Made by a program: the position numbers and the translations under genes. Source: Haliclona indistincta (lineage: Eukaryota; Porifera; Demospongiae; Haplosclerida; Chalinidae). Taken from it: 64,000 nt of DNA. The stretch covers positions 4,967,399 through 5,031,398 of the forward strand of contig OZ024783.1 of NCBI GenBank assembly GCA_964017065.1, in the 5' to 3' direction. Positions 40,351-52,900 of this stretch are shown here, in pieces. The notes beneath the pieces are model-generated. The model ran no database searches. It saw nothing but the letters and a program-made list of their open reading frames with translations, and was not told where the DNA came from. Position 1 is the first letter of the stretch. Each line of letters begins with the position of its first letter.

Positions 40351-43300
40351 TTAAGTACTGTCCATGATGTAGTAGAATTGATCAGAGAATTTCATTATAG
40401 CATTTTTGCCATTGCTTGAGAAAATATCTTGTTTACTGTATAAAATAAGACACATACAGGTAACTAACATAAAAATTATTCAAAAATAGGCAGTAATAAT
40501 GTAAGCTGCTTACACTGGGTGACAACCAACAGGCAAGTCCTTGGAAATAGTGGATTTCAAATCTGTCAAACAGAAACCAGCCAACTTGTGTCCATCTTTT
40601 GTCACATACACAATGAATGGTTTGCCTGAACATTAATATGCAATAACTAAGGTAAGCATAGTCATTTTAAATTTTCTACCATTGTCTTGTACAAGACCAC
40701 TCCAAATAATACCAGCTGGAAAATCTTTACTATTTATTACTAGTCCAGGGATTTGATAGGTCTACAAAAAATTGCATAGTCATGATGTTGATTATTAAGA
40801 TTCAACAAACCTTTAACAGGTTCTCCGTAATCACTGCAACATGTGCTGTAGCATATAATATTATCTCTTCTCCTATAGTAAATAAATCAGCAATCCAACA
40901 TTATATTATATTATCACTCACCATCCTTAAATTCTGTAATTCTTCTATCAGTTACCTTTAAAGATTTGAACTCCTCTTTCTGATAAAAATGTATTTCTCT
41001 AAGAGCAGAATTTTTGTAAAATTTGCCTAGTCCTTTTAAACATAATAATAATTATTACAATTATTATTAAGACGATCAATAAAGTACCAGTTGCTTCCAG
41101 TTCAAGCACCTGTCCTTTTTTTCTTGTGATTTTCAAAGATCCCATAGTTCCATTCTCACCTAGTCTTGTCCCTACCAGCAGTGTGTGCTGAGCCTCTTCT
41201 ACATTAAATGAACAACCATAGTACATTGAAGCTAATACTCATCTAGCTAGGACTAGTTACTAACCATCTTCCTTCCAGCTGACCTTCAGAGCCTCTAAAC
41301 ACACAACATCACAACTCTTTTGGCTATTATTAATCAAAAAGCAATGTTCATACATGCGTGGTATTATGTATCTATAACTGCTATTATTGTAATCAATACT
41401 TATTTGAAGCAGAAGCAACACTACTCTGTACCTGCAGCCTGGTATATCATCATTCACTCCAAAAGAAAGCTCTACAAAGCAATCAGAAGTAATTGCATAC
41501 TGTTAAATAGAATTTCTCTCAACTCACTCAGTAGTTTATTCTCGCTTCCTATGACCTGTACCAGCATGTTGATCTTTACGTCAATCACTGCCAGACCGTA
41601 TTTAGTACCAACAGCTAACCTAATTGAAGAGTAGAAAGAACTTAGTCAAAATCACATCATCTGGTTCATACATTTTCATCTCTTCATTGTAGACTGCACA
41701 GTTCACAGTCACTGGTACTAATGGTTGGTCACGCCCATTCTGATAGTGACAACTGAGATGCTGCAACAACTGAACATGTTCATGCTTATGTGGACAAAAT
41801 TGAGGAGGAGGAGGATTTTCCAGAGGAGTTGAACTAAAATCCTCCTTCAAAACAATCTCTTGAGACTGAGGCTTGGATTCATTGGCTTCAGACTTGAATA
41901 AATAAAAAGAACATAATTATTACCATAACAATTTTATTAAACCTTGATATACCCATACTCACTTTAATTTCAAACAACAAAACTCGTTCTGAATCTTTGA
42001 TAACTAACAAGTATTTGCTGTCAATCACCTGAATCAATAAACTAAAAGTAACGACCAAAAAACCTGATAAGAAATACCTTAGCAAATGACACTCCTGTCA
42101 AATTCTTATTCATAAGCAAGCATTGATTAATCACAGTTTTCATAATTGGTTCTCACTTTACCTGTTCCGGTTCTTCACTTTGAAAAGGTTTAAAATAACG
42201 CTCAGTGTAGACAGTTAAGTGAAACAGTAGCTCAAAGGAAAGAGATCCAATACTACAGTAGCAGAGCCACAGACGAACAGATCCATCACTGTGACTGTTA
42301 GGTAAAGCAATGTTAAAAACTTGTCAGTAACGAAATTTTCATGATCATTATTATTATATTGCCTATGGACCAGTGATTTGACTACTGTACGCATGGCTGC
42401 TATATACAAACTGCCATATTCAAAACTATTTGTCTTAAGAAAACACCAGTCGGCCTATGCCACATTTGAGTCATGATCATAATATATGTATTATGATCAT
42501 ATTTTTTGATACTTTATTTTATGATAACAAAAGTTTTTAATGATATTCATCATAAAATCATCAGATGTACATGAAAAGATCACTAAGAATAAACTTACTG
42601 CACTGTCTAGGCGCAGAGAGACATGAATACACCATATTGATAAATGTGAGCAACAAAGTAACAGCATACACTCATAATAAACTTATTACAATAGAGGCAC
42701 ACAAAGTCAGCTTGCTAGTGCATTGTAGTGTTAAGGTAAAGCACTTATACCATAGATACATTAACAGAGGGATTGGAAACTCTGAACGTGACGTCATCAC
42801 TCCAATACTATACTGTGTATAAACGTGACTCCGCCTCTATACAAGGCTCGTTTCGGGAAATTTGAGTTCGAGATAGCTACTGGCGCGCAAGAGTTCTCGC
42901 GAACTCGGGCTTCTGTGGTCTAATGCGAGATAGTTTCTTCTTGATCGACTTTGGACTTGTTGTGACTATATACCAGACCAGTAAAAGTCACCGTACGCGC
43001 TATTTTACATAAGCTATAAAGCTGTGGCTGTACGTACTAGTGGTGCGCGAGTTTGTTGCACCTCTTGGAGTACCTGTGTGCGTTTTGTTAAGCCAAGATT
43101 ATTTGAGTTAACAAGGTACGTCTATGATAGTTGCGTGGCGTAGTACTAGTTTATAGTGGGTTCAGGGTCTGTTTTGGTAATAAATTAGTATTTAAGTCGG
43201 TTGTGGTAGGTTTTTTGTTGTACCTCTATCTTGCTAGTGACTTGCTTCAGCAACATAGGATGTTGATATGACGAAAGTACATTAGTAGTTGTGTGGCGTG

Positions 43301-46300
43301 AGCCATGTATGACGTTCTGTTACTCGCTCTGTTACTCGCTCTGTTGCTCGCTCTGTTGCTTACTCGCTGTTACTCGTACCTAAACACTTGATTTGCTATT
43401 TCCCGCGCTGGCACGAAGGGTCAGTGTACTTTTCTGCCATTCAAATTTTAATTTCTATCCAAATTTCAATAATTGATTTTAGGCCTTTTTCAATTTTTGT
43501 TTTTTAAATTTGCATTCAAATTTTGTTGATTCCTTGCCTTTTGTGTCATTCTAAAACAGCAGTATATGAAGAAAATTAAAAATTTTATCCATTTTTCACT
43601 GCTTTTTAAAAATGAAAAAACAAATTTTTGAATCATTTTTGAATTCAAAATTGAATTTCTCCTTGCGTTTTTTAATTTGAATGAAAAATAAGTTTGTTTT
43701 TCAATTTTTGTTTTTTAATTTCTACATCACACATTTATTTCAAAATTTAAAATTTGGGATTATGTATCAGTTTTTTGATTTTCAATTCCTGATAGTCGAA
43801 ATACTATTATTAGTTGTATATTACAAACCTCTTTGATCAATGCAATCATTATTAAATTTTCATCATCCTTCTACAATACTGGGTGGAGCATCATAATTAT
43901 TAACTTAGAGGTGTGGTTGAGCTATCAGTAGGCGGGGAGAAGGTCAGCAGCTAGGCTATGGTTGAGCTTGCCCTGTAGGTGCGCGCGGAGACGCCTACAC
44001 TCATGCATGCGAGCTCGAATTATCTTCACAACAATTATGCTGTTGTTGTATCCACACGTCCCCAAGATGAAGGAGCAAGCGCCAGAATTACTTTATCTTG
44101 GATCACGTGCTAATGAATGTCGAGCCCTGCCCTAGGACCAGGCGCGTACACACGGTTGTTTCAAGTGTTTCTGGAAACACCCTTTGAGGCGGGGAAATTA
44201 ATTAATATTCATGCTCTTAGGTAATAGCACGTGTGGTTGGCAATTATATTAGTTCTCTCTGTATAAGTGAAGTGTGGCGTGGCGTACTAGTAAGATGAAA
44301 CGTCAGGCTTCATTGACTCAGTTCTTTAGGCCACCACAAAGACCTGACCCCAAGAGAAGGTAAAATAACTATAGACTTTGATGTGTTCAATAGCAGGCTA
44401 AACTCTCCTCCTACATGTGGCCCAGCTTTATCAGCTAGCTGGCCTGCTATAACAACAGCTTATAAAATAACTCTTTATGTAGCTATTCAAATGAAGACAA
44501 TGATCCAGAATCAAGGGCAGCAGACTCAAACACATCAACAGATGAAAGTGGTGATGAAAGTGATGTTGAAAGTGCAAGTAATGATGAAAGGGAAGCAGAA
44601 TGTTTAATAGCCCCTCACAGCTCTGTGTTGTCTCATGACTGTGAAGAACTGCTTCGAGATGATTTGACCAGCAGTCAGAAATTAGACCTAGTTCTACATT
44701 TCTCTGAATATAATCCCTCTTCTACCTTTAAATTTCCAACAACGATGGCATATAGCAAGCATCGGTCATTTCAGTATCGTTATTTAGAGTATTACAAGTG
44801 GCTAGGGTATTCTATTCACTTAAATGCGTGCTTGTGCCTTCCATGCTCTCTCTTTGCTGGAGCTAATGAAGCATACATTAACTTCGTACGCAAACCGGTT
44901 TCTAACTGGACAACTTTTAATAACAGAGTAAAAGCTCACTCTACATGCGCTACACACATGAAATGTGCATCAGCAATGACCACTTTCATTGAAGTTCAGT
45001 CAGGCAATCAGCCAACGATTGACACCGCTATCAGTAGTCGTCGACAGGAGTTGTTCGATCTAAACTGTAAACGTCTTGACACTATTATTGATTGTGTAAT
45101 TTTGTGTGGCAAACAGAATATTCCTCTGAGAGGGCACCGTGATTCCAATTCACAGAATTCTTGTAATAAGGGAAATTTTAAGGCAATTCTAGAATTCAGA
45201 GCTTTAGGTGACGCAGTTCTACAGCATCACCTTGAACATGGCCCCCAAAATGCCCAGTATACAAGTCCTAGGACACAGAATGAAATTATTTCTATCTGCA
45301 GATCTTTGATTGTGAGAAAGATAATAGAAAAAGTACAAGATAATGAGCTGTACTCTATAATCTGTGATGAGAGCACAGATGTTAGCAACAAAGAACAGAT
45401 GTCTTTTTCGGTGAGATTTGTTGCTGACAACCAAATAAATGAGGCATTTCTTGGTTTTTTTGAGCTTGATGAGGGCACCACGGGGAGAGCAATTGCTTCT
45501 GCCGTTGAAACCGCACTAGCAACCTGCCATCTAGATGGCACAAAATTGAGAGGACAATCATACGATGGTGCCAGTAACATGTCGGGACAGTACAGTGGTT
45601 GTGCAACTCTCATTCAGCAAAAATATCCTTTAGCTGCATACTCTCATTGTTGCAGCCATGTTTTGAACCTGGCTGTAGTACGTGCTTGCAGCTTGATTTT
45701 GGTACAAAATCTGTTTAGCACAATCAGTAAAGTATTTATTTTTTTGACAAGCATCCTAAGCGTCAGTATGTGCTTGATGAGGTTTGTGATGGCTCTAGCA
45801 AGCTAAAGTCTCTGTGCAAAACTAGATGGATTCAGAGAATCGATGCTTTACACATATTTGTTGAGTTGTTTGATAGCATCATTGAGGCATTTAACGCAGT
45901 GACTAACAATTCTTCAAATTGGTCTAAAGAATCTCTTGTTGACGCAACGTCTTTGACACATGCCATATTGAGTTTTGAGTTCATTTTAACTCTTCGTGTC
46001 GTAGAACGGTATATGTCATACATGGAAAGTATCACTCGAGCTTTGCAAGCAAGAGCCATTGATATTATACAAGCTGTTAGCCAAGTCAGTACTCTGAAAA
46101 AAATCTTGATCGATGCTCGTTCTCAGGTAGACATCCAATTTGCCGCCATTTACGAGAAAGCATCTAGGCATGCTCATAGTTACGGTATAGAAGCAAAAGC
46201 TCCAAGAAGGTGTGCAAGACAAACAAGGAGAGAAAATCATCCTGGATCCACAGAAGAGTATTATCGCAGATGCCTAGCTATTCCTTTTTTAGATCATTTA

Positions 46301-49300
46301 AAAAATGAAATTGATCATAGATTTAATTCACACACAGTTACGGCAATGCGTTGCTTAGGCATTGTTCCATCATGCTTTGAATCAGAGAACAAAGCCAGTG
46401 ACCAAGAGATGTTAGATTTTTTTAAAGATGATCTAACGTTCCCATCTGCTGCTGAAGCTGAGCTTGAGTTGTGGCGTTCACACTTTGATGGGAAAGATCT
46501 CCCTGACACGCCACAGGCTGCTTTTCAATATGCTAATCCTGTTCTTTTCCCTAATATCAGAAAAATGCTGGTCCGTGTCATGGTGCTGCCTGTCACTTCT
46601 TGCGAGGCTGAGCGTTCATTTAGCACTTTGCGTCGTGTAAAAACGTATTTACGTTCAACTATGGCTCAAGAAAGACTTTCTGGACTTGCTCTTTTGAACA
46701 TACACTCACACTCATCATATATTCCTAGCCTCGAACCAGGCTCTTTTAATTTGTGTGGGCGGAATAAAGAGCCTGGTTCGAGGCTACATATATTCCATCA
46801 TCAAAAGAGATCAGAACAGAATTTCTTCGTAAAAATCGTAGAATTATGGAAGAAACAGATCTGTAACTTTAACTCTTTAACTCATCTCTCTTCATCTCTG
46901 ATCATCTCTCTACCACTGTCTGTACTCTATATTAGTAATGATTACAAATAATAATTATAGCAGCATTGCGCAAAGCGAAATTGTAACGCAGGGCACGGGC
47001 GCGTACGTAATCCGTTATCATCACGTGTGCGCATAATCATGAATAAATGAATATTAATTAGCAAAATTTTCGCGCGCGATCTTTAGGAAACCCCCCTTCA
47101 TTTTTTCGACCCTTGGTGGAGCTGGAGCTCAGCAAGTCACATGCTGATTATGACTAACAGCTTCGCGGTTAGTTGCAGACACTAACAGGAAAATGAACAA
47201 CTGTTAGTTACTAGACCAGAATAGTTATTGGACAGCAATTATGATCCCCAGATCAGCACTGCAAATGGTTATTGTTAAATTTATTTATATAATAAATAAC
47301 TAGAACAAAACTGTACTTAGTTTCACGACCTCGTAGCAAGAAGAGAAAACACCCGAATGACATCATCAATCTTGACAACTCGGACGATTCAGATGACGAC
47401 TTTGAGCTCTCCCGGTCTCTTAAAAAAGAGGAGCAAACAACGATGGGTGGAGCTTTTGCTGTTCAAAACTTAATTCCATTGAGGAGAAAGTGGAGACACT
47501 TCATCTTAATGTTGAAAGAGTACTGTCACTACCATCAAAAGGCATTCCAGTAGGGCTCCGTCTTCTCTTTAAAGACACATTTACTTGCCCCATCTGCCGT
47601 GGGATAATGGCTCCTCCAGTGATCTTTGGAAAGTGCTGCCGCTCCATCCTAGGGTGTGAAGCCTGCGTAAATGAATGGTTTTCTGGCGAAGATGCAATGA
47701 CTAAGTCTTGTCCCCGATGCAGAGACTGTACGTCAATGCGGCCTAGACGAATTCCTTACTGGAATTCGCACTCTGATGCAAGACTGATTCATTGTTTTAA
47801 ACTCACTGACATTGTGTTTCAATTATAATGGTTGTGTTGAATTTGTTATCAATTATTTCTCATTCATGAGTCATGGCTCTACTCGCAATCGCTGTCTAGT
47901 AACCAACCTCAAAGACTCACTGCAAAACACAGAACTAGCATAGAGCGGTCAGTCAGCACGTGACTAGCCGAGGTGACTGGTGTGCAGGCCAAGAACCTAG
48001 GGCTTGGCTCAACATGTTATATAGCTCAGCTCTTCGCCCTGCTTGCAGGCAGAGTCTGGCAGTGATATTGTTCTATAACATTACGACGCTGGTAAGACAA
48101 ACCATGCTACACTACAACAGGCCTAGGGCAAGCTAATCCTTACCTGTCTCTTAATACTTCACAAAAAGCACAGTACAAATTATTCCTCCCATAGTCCCTT
48201 AAAGCACAGTAGCAACCACACCTCTAAATTAATATGATGCTCCACCCAGTATTGTACTCGAACGAAGAAGGATCATGAAAATTTAATAATGATCAAATCT
48301 AAAAGAGGTTTATAGCGGGTGTAATTTTGGCGGGGCGCTCGAAGACCTTTACAATAATTTAAAGGCGTGGTCAGGGGTGTGGTCATTTTGAACTGAATCT
48401 GCCAAAATTAAACTCGCCAAAAAGTGAATTTTGGGCTATTACCAAAGTTTAGCCCTAAAAAAATTACCCGCTATATGGTAACTGAATTCAAAAGAAACAA
48501 CTAAAATAATAGTATTTCGACTATCAGGAATTGAAAATCAAAAAACTGATACATACTCCAATTTTGAAATAAATGTGTGATGTAGAAATTAAAAAACAAA
48601 ATTGAAAACAAACTTAATTTTTCATTCAAATTAAAAAACGAAAAAATGCAAGGAGAAATTCAATTTTGAATTCAAATGATTCAAAAATTTGTTTTTTCAT
48701 TTTTAAAAAGCAGTGAAAAATGGATAAAATTTTTAATTTTCTTCATATACTGCTGTTTTAGAATGACACAAAAGGCAAGGAATCAACAAAATTTGAATGC
48801 AAATTTAAAAAACAAAAATTGAAAAAGGCCTAAAATCAATTATTGAAATTTGGATAGAAATTAAAATTTGAATGGCAGAAAAGTACACTGACCACGAAGC
48901 CCTACCTCCATTACGTCAGCGAAACGAGCCTTATTCCGGAAGTAACGAGAGTTTCCAATCCCTCTGTTAATGTATCTATGCTTATACTATGCTCTCACAT
49001 GAGCTCGTGTCCATGCATAGGCATTATACTATTATGCACTCACCCAGTGACCAGTAATTGAGGTACTTCACCTTCCTAATGTATAATAGATTAATGCTCC
49101 TAGGTACTATTACTATACCTTAGCCTGATGTTTAATTTTCACCATAAATTCTTGTGAACATTCTCCACAGAGTTGAAGTGAAGTGACTGGTGAGGTCATG
49201 AGAGGATAGCTGCTAGTGCTTTGAGAATACCTGCATGTAAAATACATGTATTACACACCTGCTACAAAGAAATTCAATTCACCTTATCATACCATATCCA

Positions 49301-49650
49301 ATTTCCTCTTCTTCAGATATGTCCAAAATTACCAGTTCACTCTCTGTTAAGACAGCCAGTAAAGCTGCATGAGTAAATATAAACCAATGACAATATGCAA
49401 TGGTTGTTTACGTTTAGTTGATTGTTCTTTCTCGCTTGGCAGAAACACAAAGTCCACAACATTGGAACCAAACTCCTCTAGAGTATTATTAGTATCAGAG
49501 TTGTTTTCATAACTGTGAAACATTGAGATGAGGTGTGATATTTCATACTCTTTAGGAACTACAGCAGGAGCACCACCAGTATATGCTATGAACAATTCCT
49601 TTGTTGCGGTAGACATGGAACGTTTGACTTTAGTGATGCCATCTCTTCCT
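40351..49650 (-). CDS. Gene D2: second copy of the exon 9-25 Lgl-like partial gene
   Basis: Same structure as D1: exon 9 equivalent about 49650-49418, exon 10 about 49367-49294, exon 11 about 49233-49120, exon 12 about 49077-49045; then the hAT-type element (42751-48980); then exon 13 equivalent about 42298-42162 onward to the stop at 40351-40353. The exons left of about 41915 differ from D1 at several codons; those to the right look identical. Upstream it is joined to gene B after B exon 21 without a gap, so a B-D2 fusion transcript is possible. Confidence 0.6.
44295..46951 (+). CDS. hAT transposase of the D-intron element, copy 2 (frameshifted)
   Basis: Exon 1 44295-44359, exon 2 from 44483. 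It has the same T-run frameshift (45739-45745) as copy 1. The MITE remnant (61 bp plus 10-bp duplication, 71 bp in total) shifts the frame, so translation leaves the native C-terminus and ends at 46951. Shared damage shows that both copies were already inactive at duplication, or that both come from one locus. Confidence 0.85.
46726..46786. mobile_element. 61-bp hairpin remnant of the MULE-like MITE
   Basis: Both outer ends (TAGCCTCGAACC ... and its complement) and the 10-bp target duplication are kept, while 544 bp are missing. The breakpoints fall in a 12-bp direct repeat, AAAGAGCCTGGT, that occurs twice in the full-length copy. Confidence 0.85.
47424..47828 (+). CDS. RING-like ORF of the hAT-type element, copy 2
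   Basis: Same protein as at 36736-37140 (CPICRG, CCRSILGC, SCPRCR cysteine pattern), with the same absence of an ATG and the same A6 run upstream. Confidence 0.55.
   Translation, partial: KRGANNDGWSFCCSKLNSIEEKVETLHLNVERVLSLPSKGIPVGLRLLFKDTFTCPICRGIMAPPVIFGKCCRSILGCEACVNEWFSGEDAMTKSCPRCRDCTSMRPRRIPYWNSHSDARLIHCFKLTDIVFQL
48311..48475. mobile_element. MITE with TATAGCGGGT ends, copy 2
   Basis: Identical in place and sequence to 37623-37787. Confidence 0.75.
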
Positions 49651-49879
49651 ATAATAGTAGCAAAGACACTTCTTCATAAATTATTATACTTTAAACCATA
49701 GTATGAATAATTCTCTTTGATGTAACGAACGTTAATGAGGGCTATAAATCGTGTACAGCCCGCACGCATAAATCATAAATCGTAAATCATAAATCACGCA
49801 TAAATCGTGTACCCAAACTAACTTTTGATCCCCTCGTATTGAAGCACGTGATCAGCTTGACACACAGACAAAATAACCA

Positions 49880-49921
<42 letters not shown>

Positions 49922-49963
49922 CTCTCTCTCTCTCTCTCTTTCTCTTCAGTATTTTATTCTTAC

Positions 49964-52900
49964 TTGAAACAGTTGTTTCTTCAAGTTGTGATCCTATTAA
50001 AATCCACCGACCAGTACGCTCAACTAAAGATATATAAAAACAAACAGAAAATGCAAAAATATGACAAGAATGATGATTTTATACTTAGCTAAACCATGTG
50101 CAGTTACCACAAAAATATGCCTAGAATACAATGGCACCATGTGAAGTGTTTAAATCATGACAAGTGCAAATAAAAAGTCTGTGCTCCATATTGTGTTGCA
50201 TAGAGATGTCAATATTGCTCTCACCTTGAAGAGAGGGCTGAGGAGACGACAGGTCAGCTTCGTCAAGAAACACCACACCCACAATAGGAGTGTTTCCCTC
50301 CAGTGTTTAATCTGTAATAAAGAACAAGCATGACACAATTAACACCACTCACTACATGTGCTTACTGGATTTTCCTAGTTGGATACTTTTATCGATTTCA
50401 TCGCTTGTGATGACAGAGAAAGCACACAGTGTGCCTGTCGCTGTACCCACCCACACTGTGGGGTAGGTTGGCGGGGCTAAGAGAGGGTGACTTATGTGAC
50501 GGTGATTGACTAGTGGTTACTTTGATAGGCGGTCCTCATGTAAGCAGTCTCAATGGTGGTGATGATACAGTCAGTGGTCCCTGGCTTGCCTCCAGCATTG
50601 GGTCCATGTCTGGCTACTCCTGAAGGAAAAATAGTCAGTTACTTTAAGTAAACTATTGGGCAAGAACTTTCCACGTACAGATAAACAAACTTTCACAGGT
50701 CAATGAAAATAATCTATGATGCGGAAAATGATGGCTAAACACACCAATTTGAACTTTTGGACCAACTCTTCTAATCAGTAATTTTTCTATGGTATTTTCG
50801 TTTGCTTACTTAGTAGTTTGCTGTCTGTCATCATCATCTGAGTGACTATGTTATTTCTGGTATCCATGACAACCAGACCGTGATCAGTACCAACCAGCAA
50901 CCTACATAAAAATCAAAATAAAAAATAAATGTTATGAAAAAAACCGAAATAATGTGAACTAGCATTTCCAGGTCTTCATGGTATTCTGCTGTGGTTACTC
51001 TGATTGGTTCTATAGTGGGCACATGAGAATCAGTCCTATCACTGGTACTGGTCTCAGGACTGCTGCTGCCATCACCACTTGTCATTTTCGCTCTTGTGGA
51101 GTAGCAACAAAAATGCTGCAGCAGTCGGAGAGAAGGATTACAATCATCAGAGCCATCTGCCATGAACTGAAATCCTGGAAGACACCAATTTCTTTCCTCT
51201 TCATCATTTTTCTCTTGGTTTAAAATAAGTTCCTGAGACTATGGAAGAGAAAATTGATATTGGCGAGGAGAGGTTGAGCTATACCTTGACAAAGCTGTTT
51301 TCATTGTCTTTCGATAGCTTGAGAAGCAGAACATGACCCATCTTGTAACCAATGAGGAGAGTCCTTTGAGTGATATTGAGCTAGAGAGACATAAGAGGCT
51401 AGGTAAGAATAAGTGACATTTTGGGAATAAAACTACAAAACATGACGAATGAGTTGGTAATGGTGAAATGAATGAATCATGAAGAGCAGATTTTTTAAGG
51501 AACAAGTGAGGCAAAGGAGTAGTGCATCTACAAATGTAATGCTTGGCTCACCCTCGTCCAAGCTATTGATAAGGAATCGTCTGAGACTGGTTGTGAGGTA
51601 TCAATTGGTTTGAAATAAGCAGAGGTGAAAATTGTCAAAGTGGGCACGAAACTCTCTGCACAGCAAGAAGAAGAAAATTGTTACCTAACTTCTGCTTATA
51701 TCATCTTACCATGGTAACATAGCCAGAACATGACAGATCCATTCTCATGCCTGTAATAGATAAAAAATTGCGTTACCCAGTGTTGCATTGCTAATTTTTA
51801 CAGCGAGTATATGCACTGACTCACCCGGTCACAATCAAACCACGTGATCTCCACCAGTCACCTTCCAGCGGCCAGGATGACTACACAAACAGAACCATAT
51901 GCACAATAATAGTTACCACATGACAAAGTAAAACCCATTTACAACTGTGTTGTGATCGTAAATGATCGAATAGACATGTCTACTATACATATCATCAAGT
52001 TGTTACAAGAACAAGTGAAACAGTCTTACAAAAAAAATTTTTACCCAAAAAATTTTTTAAATAATTTTTATTTTTTAAACAAAATAATTAATAATAATTA
52101 TTACTAGTTACAAGTTAGCTAATTTTAAAAACATTCATTGCCTTAGAAACAAACCAGCATTCATTGACTACTTGGTGTAAATAATCACATGTTTGTTTGT
52201 ACCTTATTATGAGTGTGTTGTTGCCTGTGGTTAGTGACTGATTTTAATGTGTCCACAAGAATATCAAAACCATCACTGCTATCATCATAACATTGTATGT
52301 GAGTGATGGTGGAGTGGTGCTGATGAGGAGTGTGAGGGACAATGAGCGGGAGACTGAGAGAAAGAGAGATACTGAGTGAGTGTGAGTGAGTGGGTGGGTG
52401 AGTGAGTGGATGAGTGAGTGTGTGAGTGAGTGAGTGAGTGAGTGAGTGGGTGAGTGTGTGAGTGAGTGGGTGAGTGAGTGGGTGAGTGTGTGAGTGAGTG
52501 AGTGAGTGAGTGAGTGGGTGAGTGAGTGAGTGAGTAGTGTAGTGAGTGAGTGAGTGAGTGAGTGAGTGAGTGAGTGAGTGAGTGTGTGAGTGAGTGAGTG
52601 TGTGTGTGAGTGAGTGAGTGAGTGAGTGAGTGAGTGGGTGAGTGTGTGAGTGAGTGGGTGAGTGAGTGGGTGAGTGTGTGAGTGAGTGAGTGAGTGGGTG
52701 AGTGAGTGAGTGAGTGAGTAGTGTAGTGAGTGAGTGAGTGAGTGAGTGAGTGAGTGAGTGTGTGAGTGAGTGTGTGAGTGAGTGAGTGTGTGAGTGAGTA
52801 GTGTAGTGAGTGAGTGAGTGAGTGTGTGAGTGAGTGAGTGAGTGAGTGAGTGAGTGAGTGTGTGAGTGAGTGAGTGAGTGAGTGAGTGAGTGAGTGAGTG

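Larger units (their letters stand above)
42751..48980 (+). mobile_element. hAT-type element with RING ORF, copy 2
   Basis: Matches 31519-38292 at every place compared except for a 544-bp deletion inside the MULE-like MITE. The same CTTATAC flanks occur (42744-42750 and 48981-48987), so this is the same insertion event, duplicated with its host. Confidence 0.78.
40180..50130. repeat. Segmental duplication, copy 2 (partner 28950-39442)
   Basis: See copy 1. Unlike copy 1 it continues without a gap into the rest of gene B, so this is the better-supported arrangement. Confidence 0.9.
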
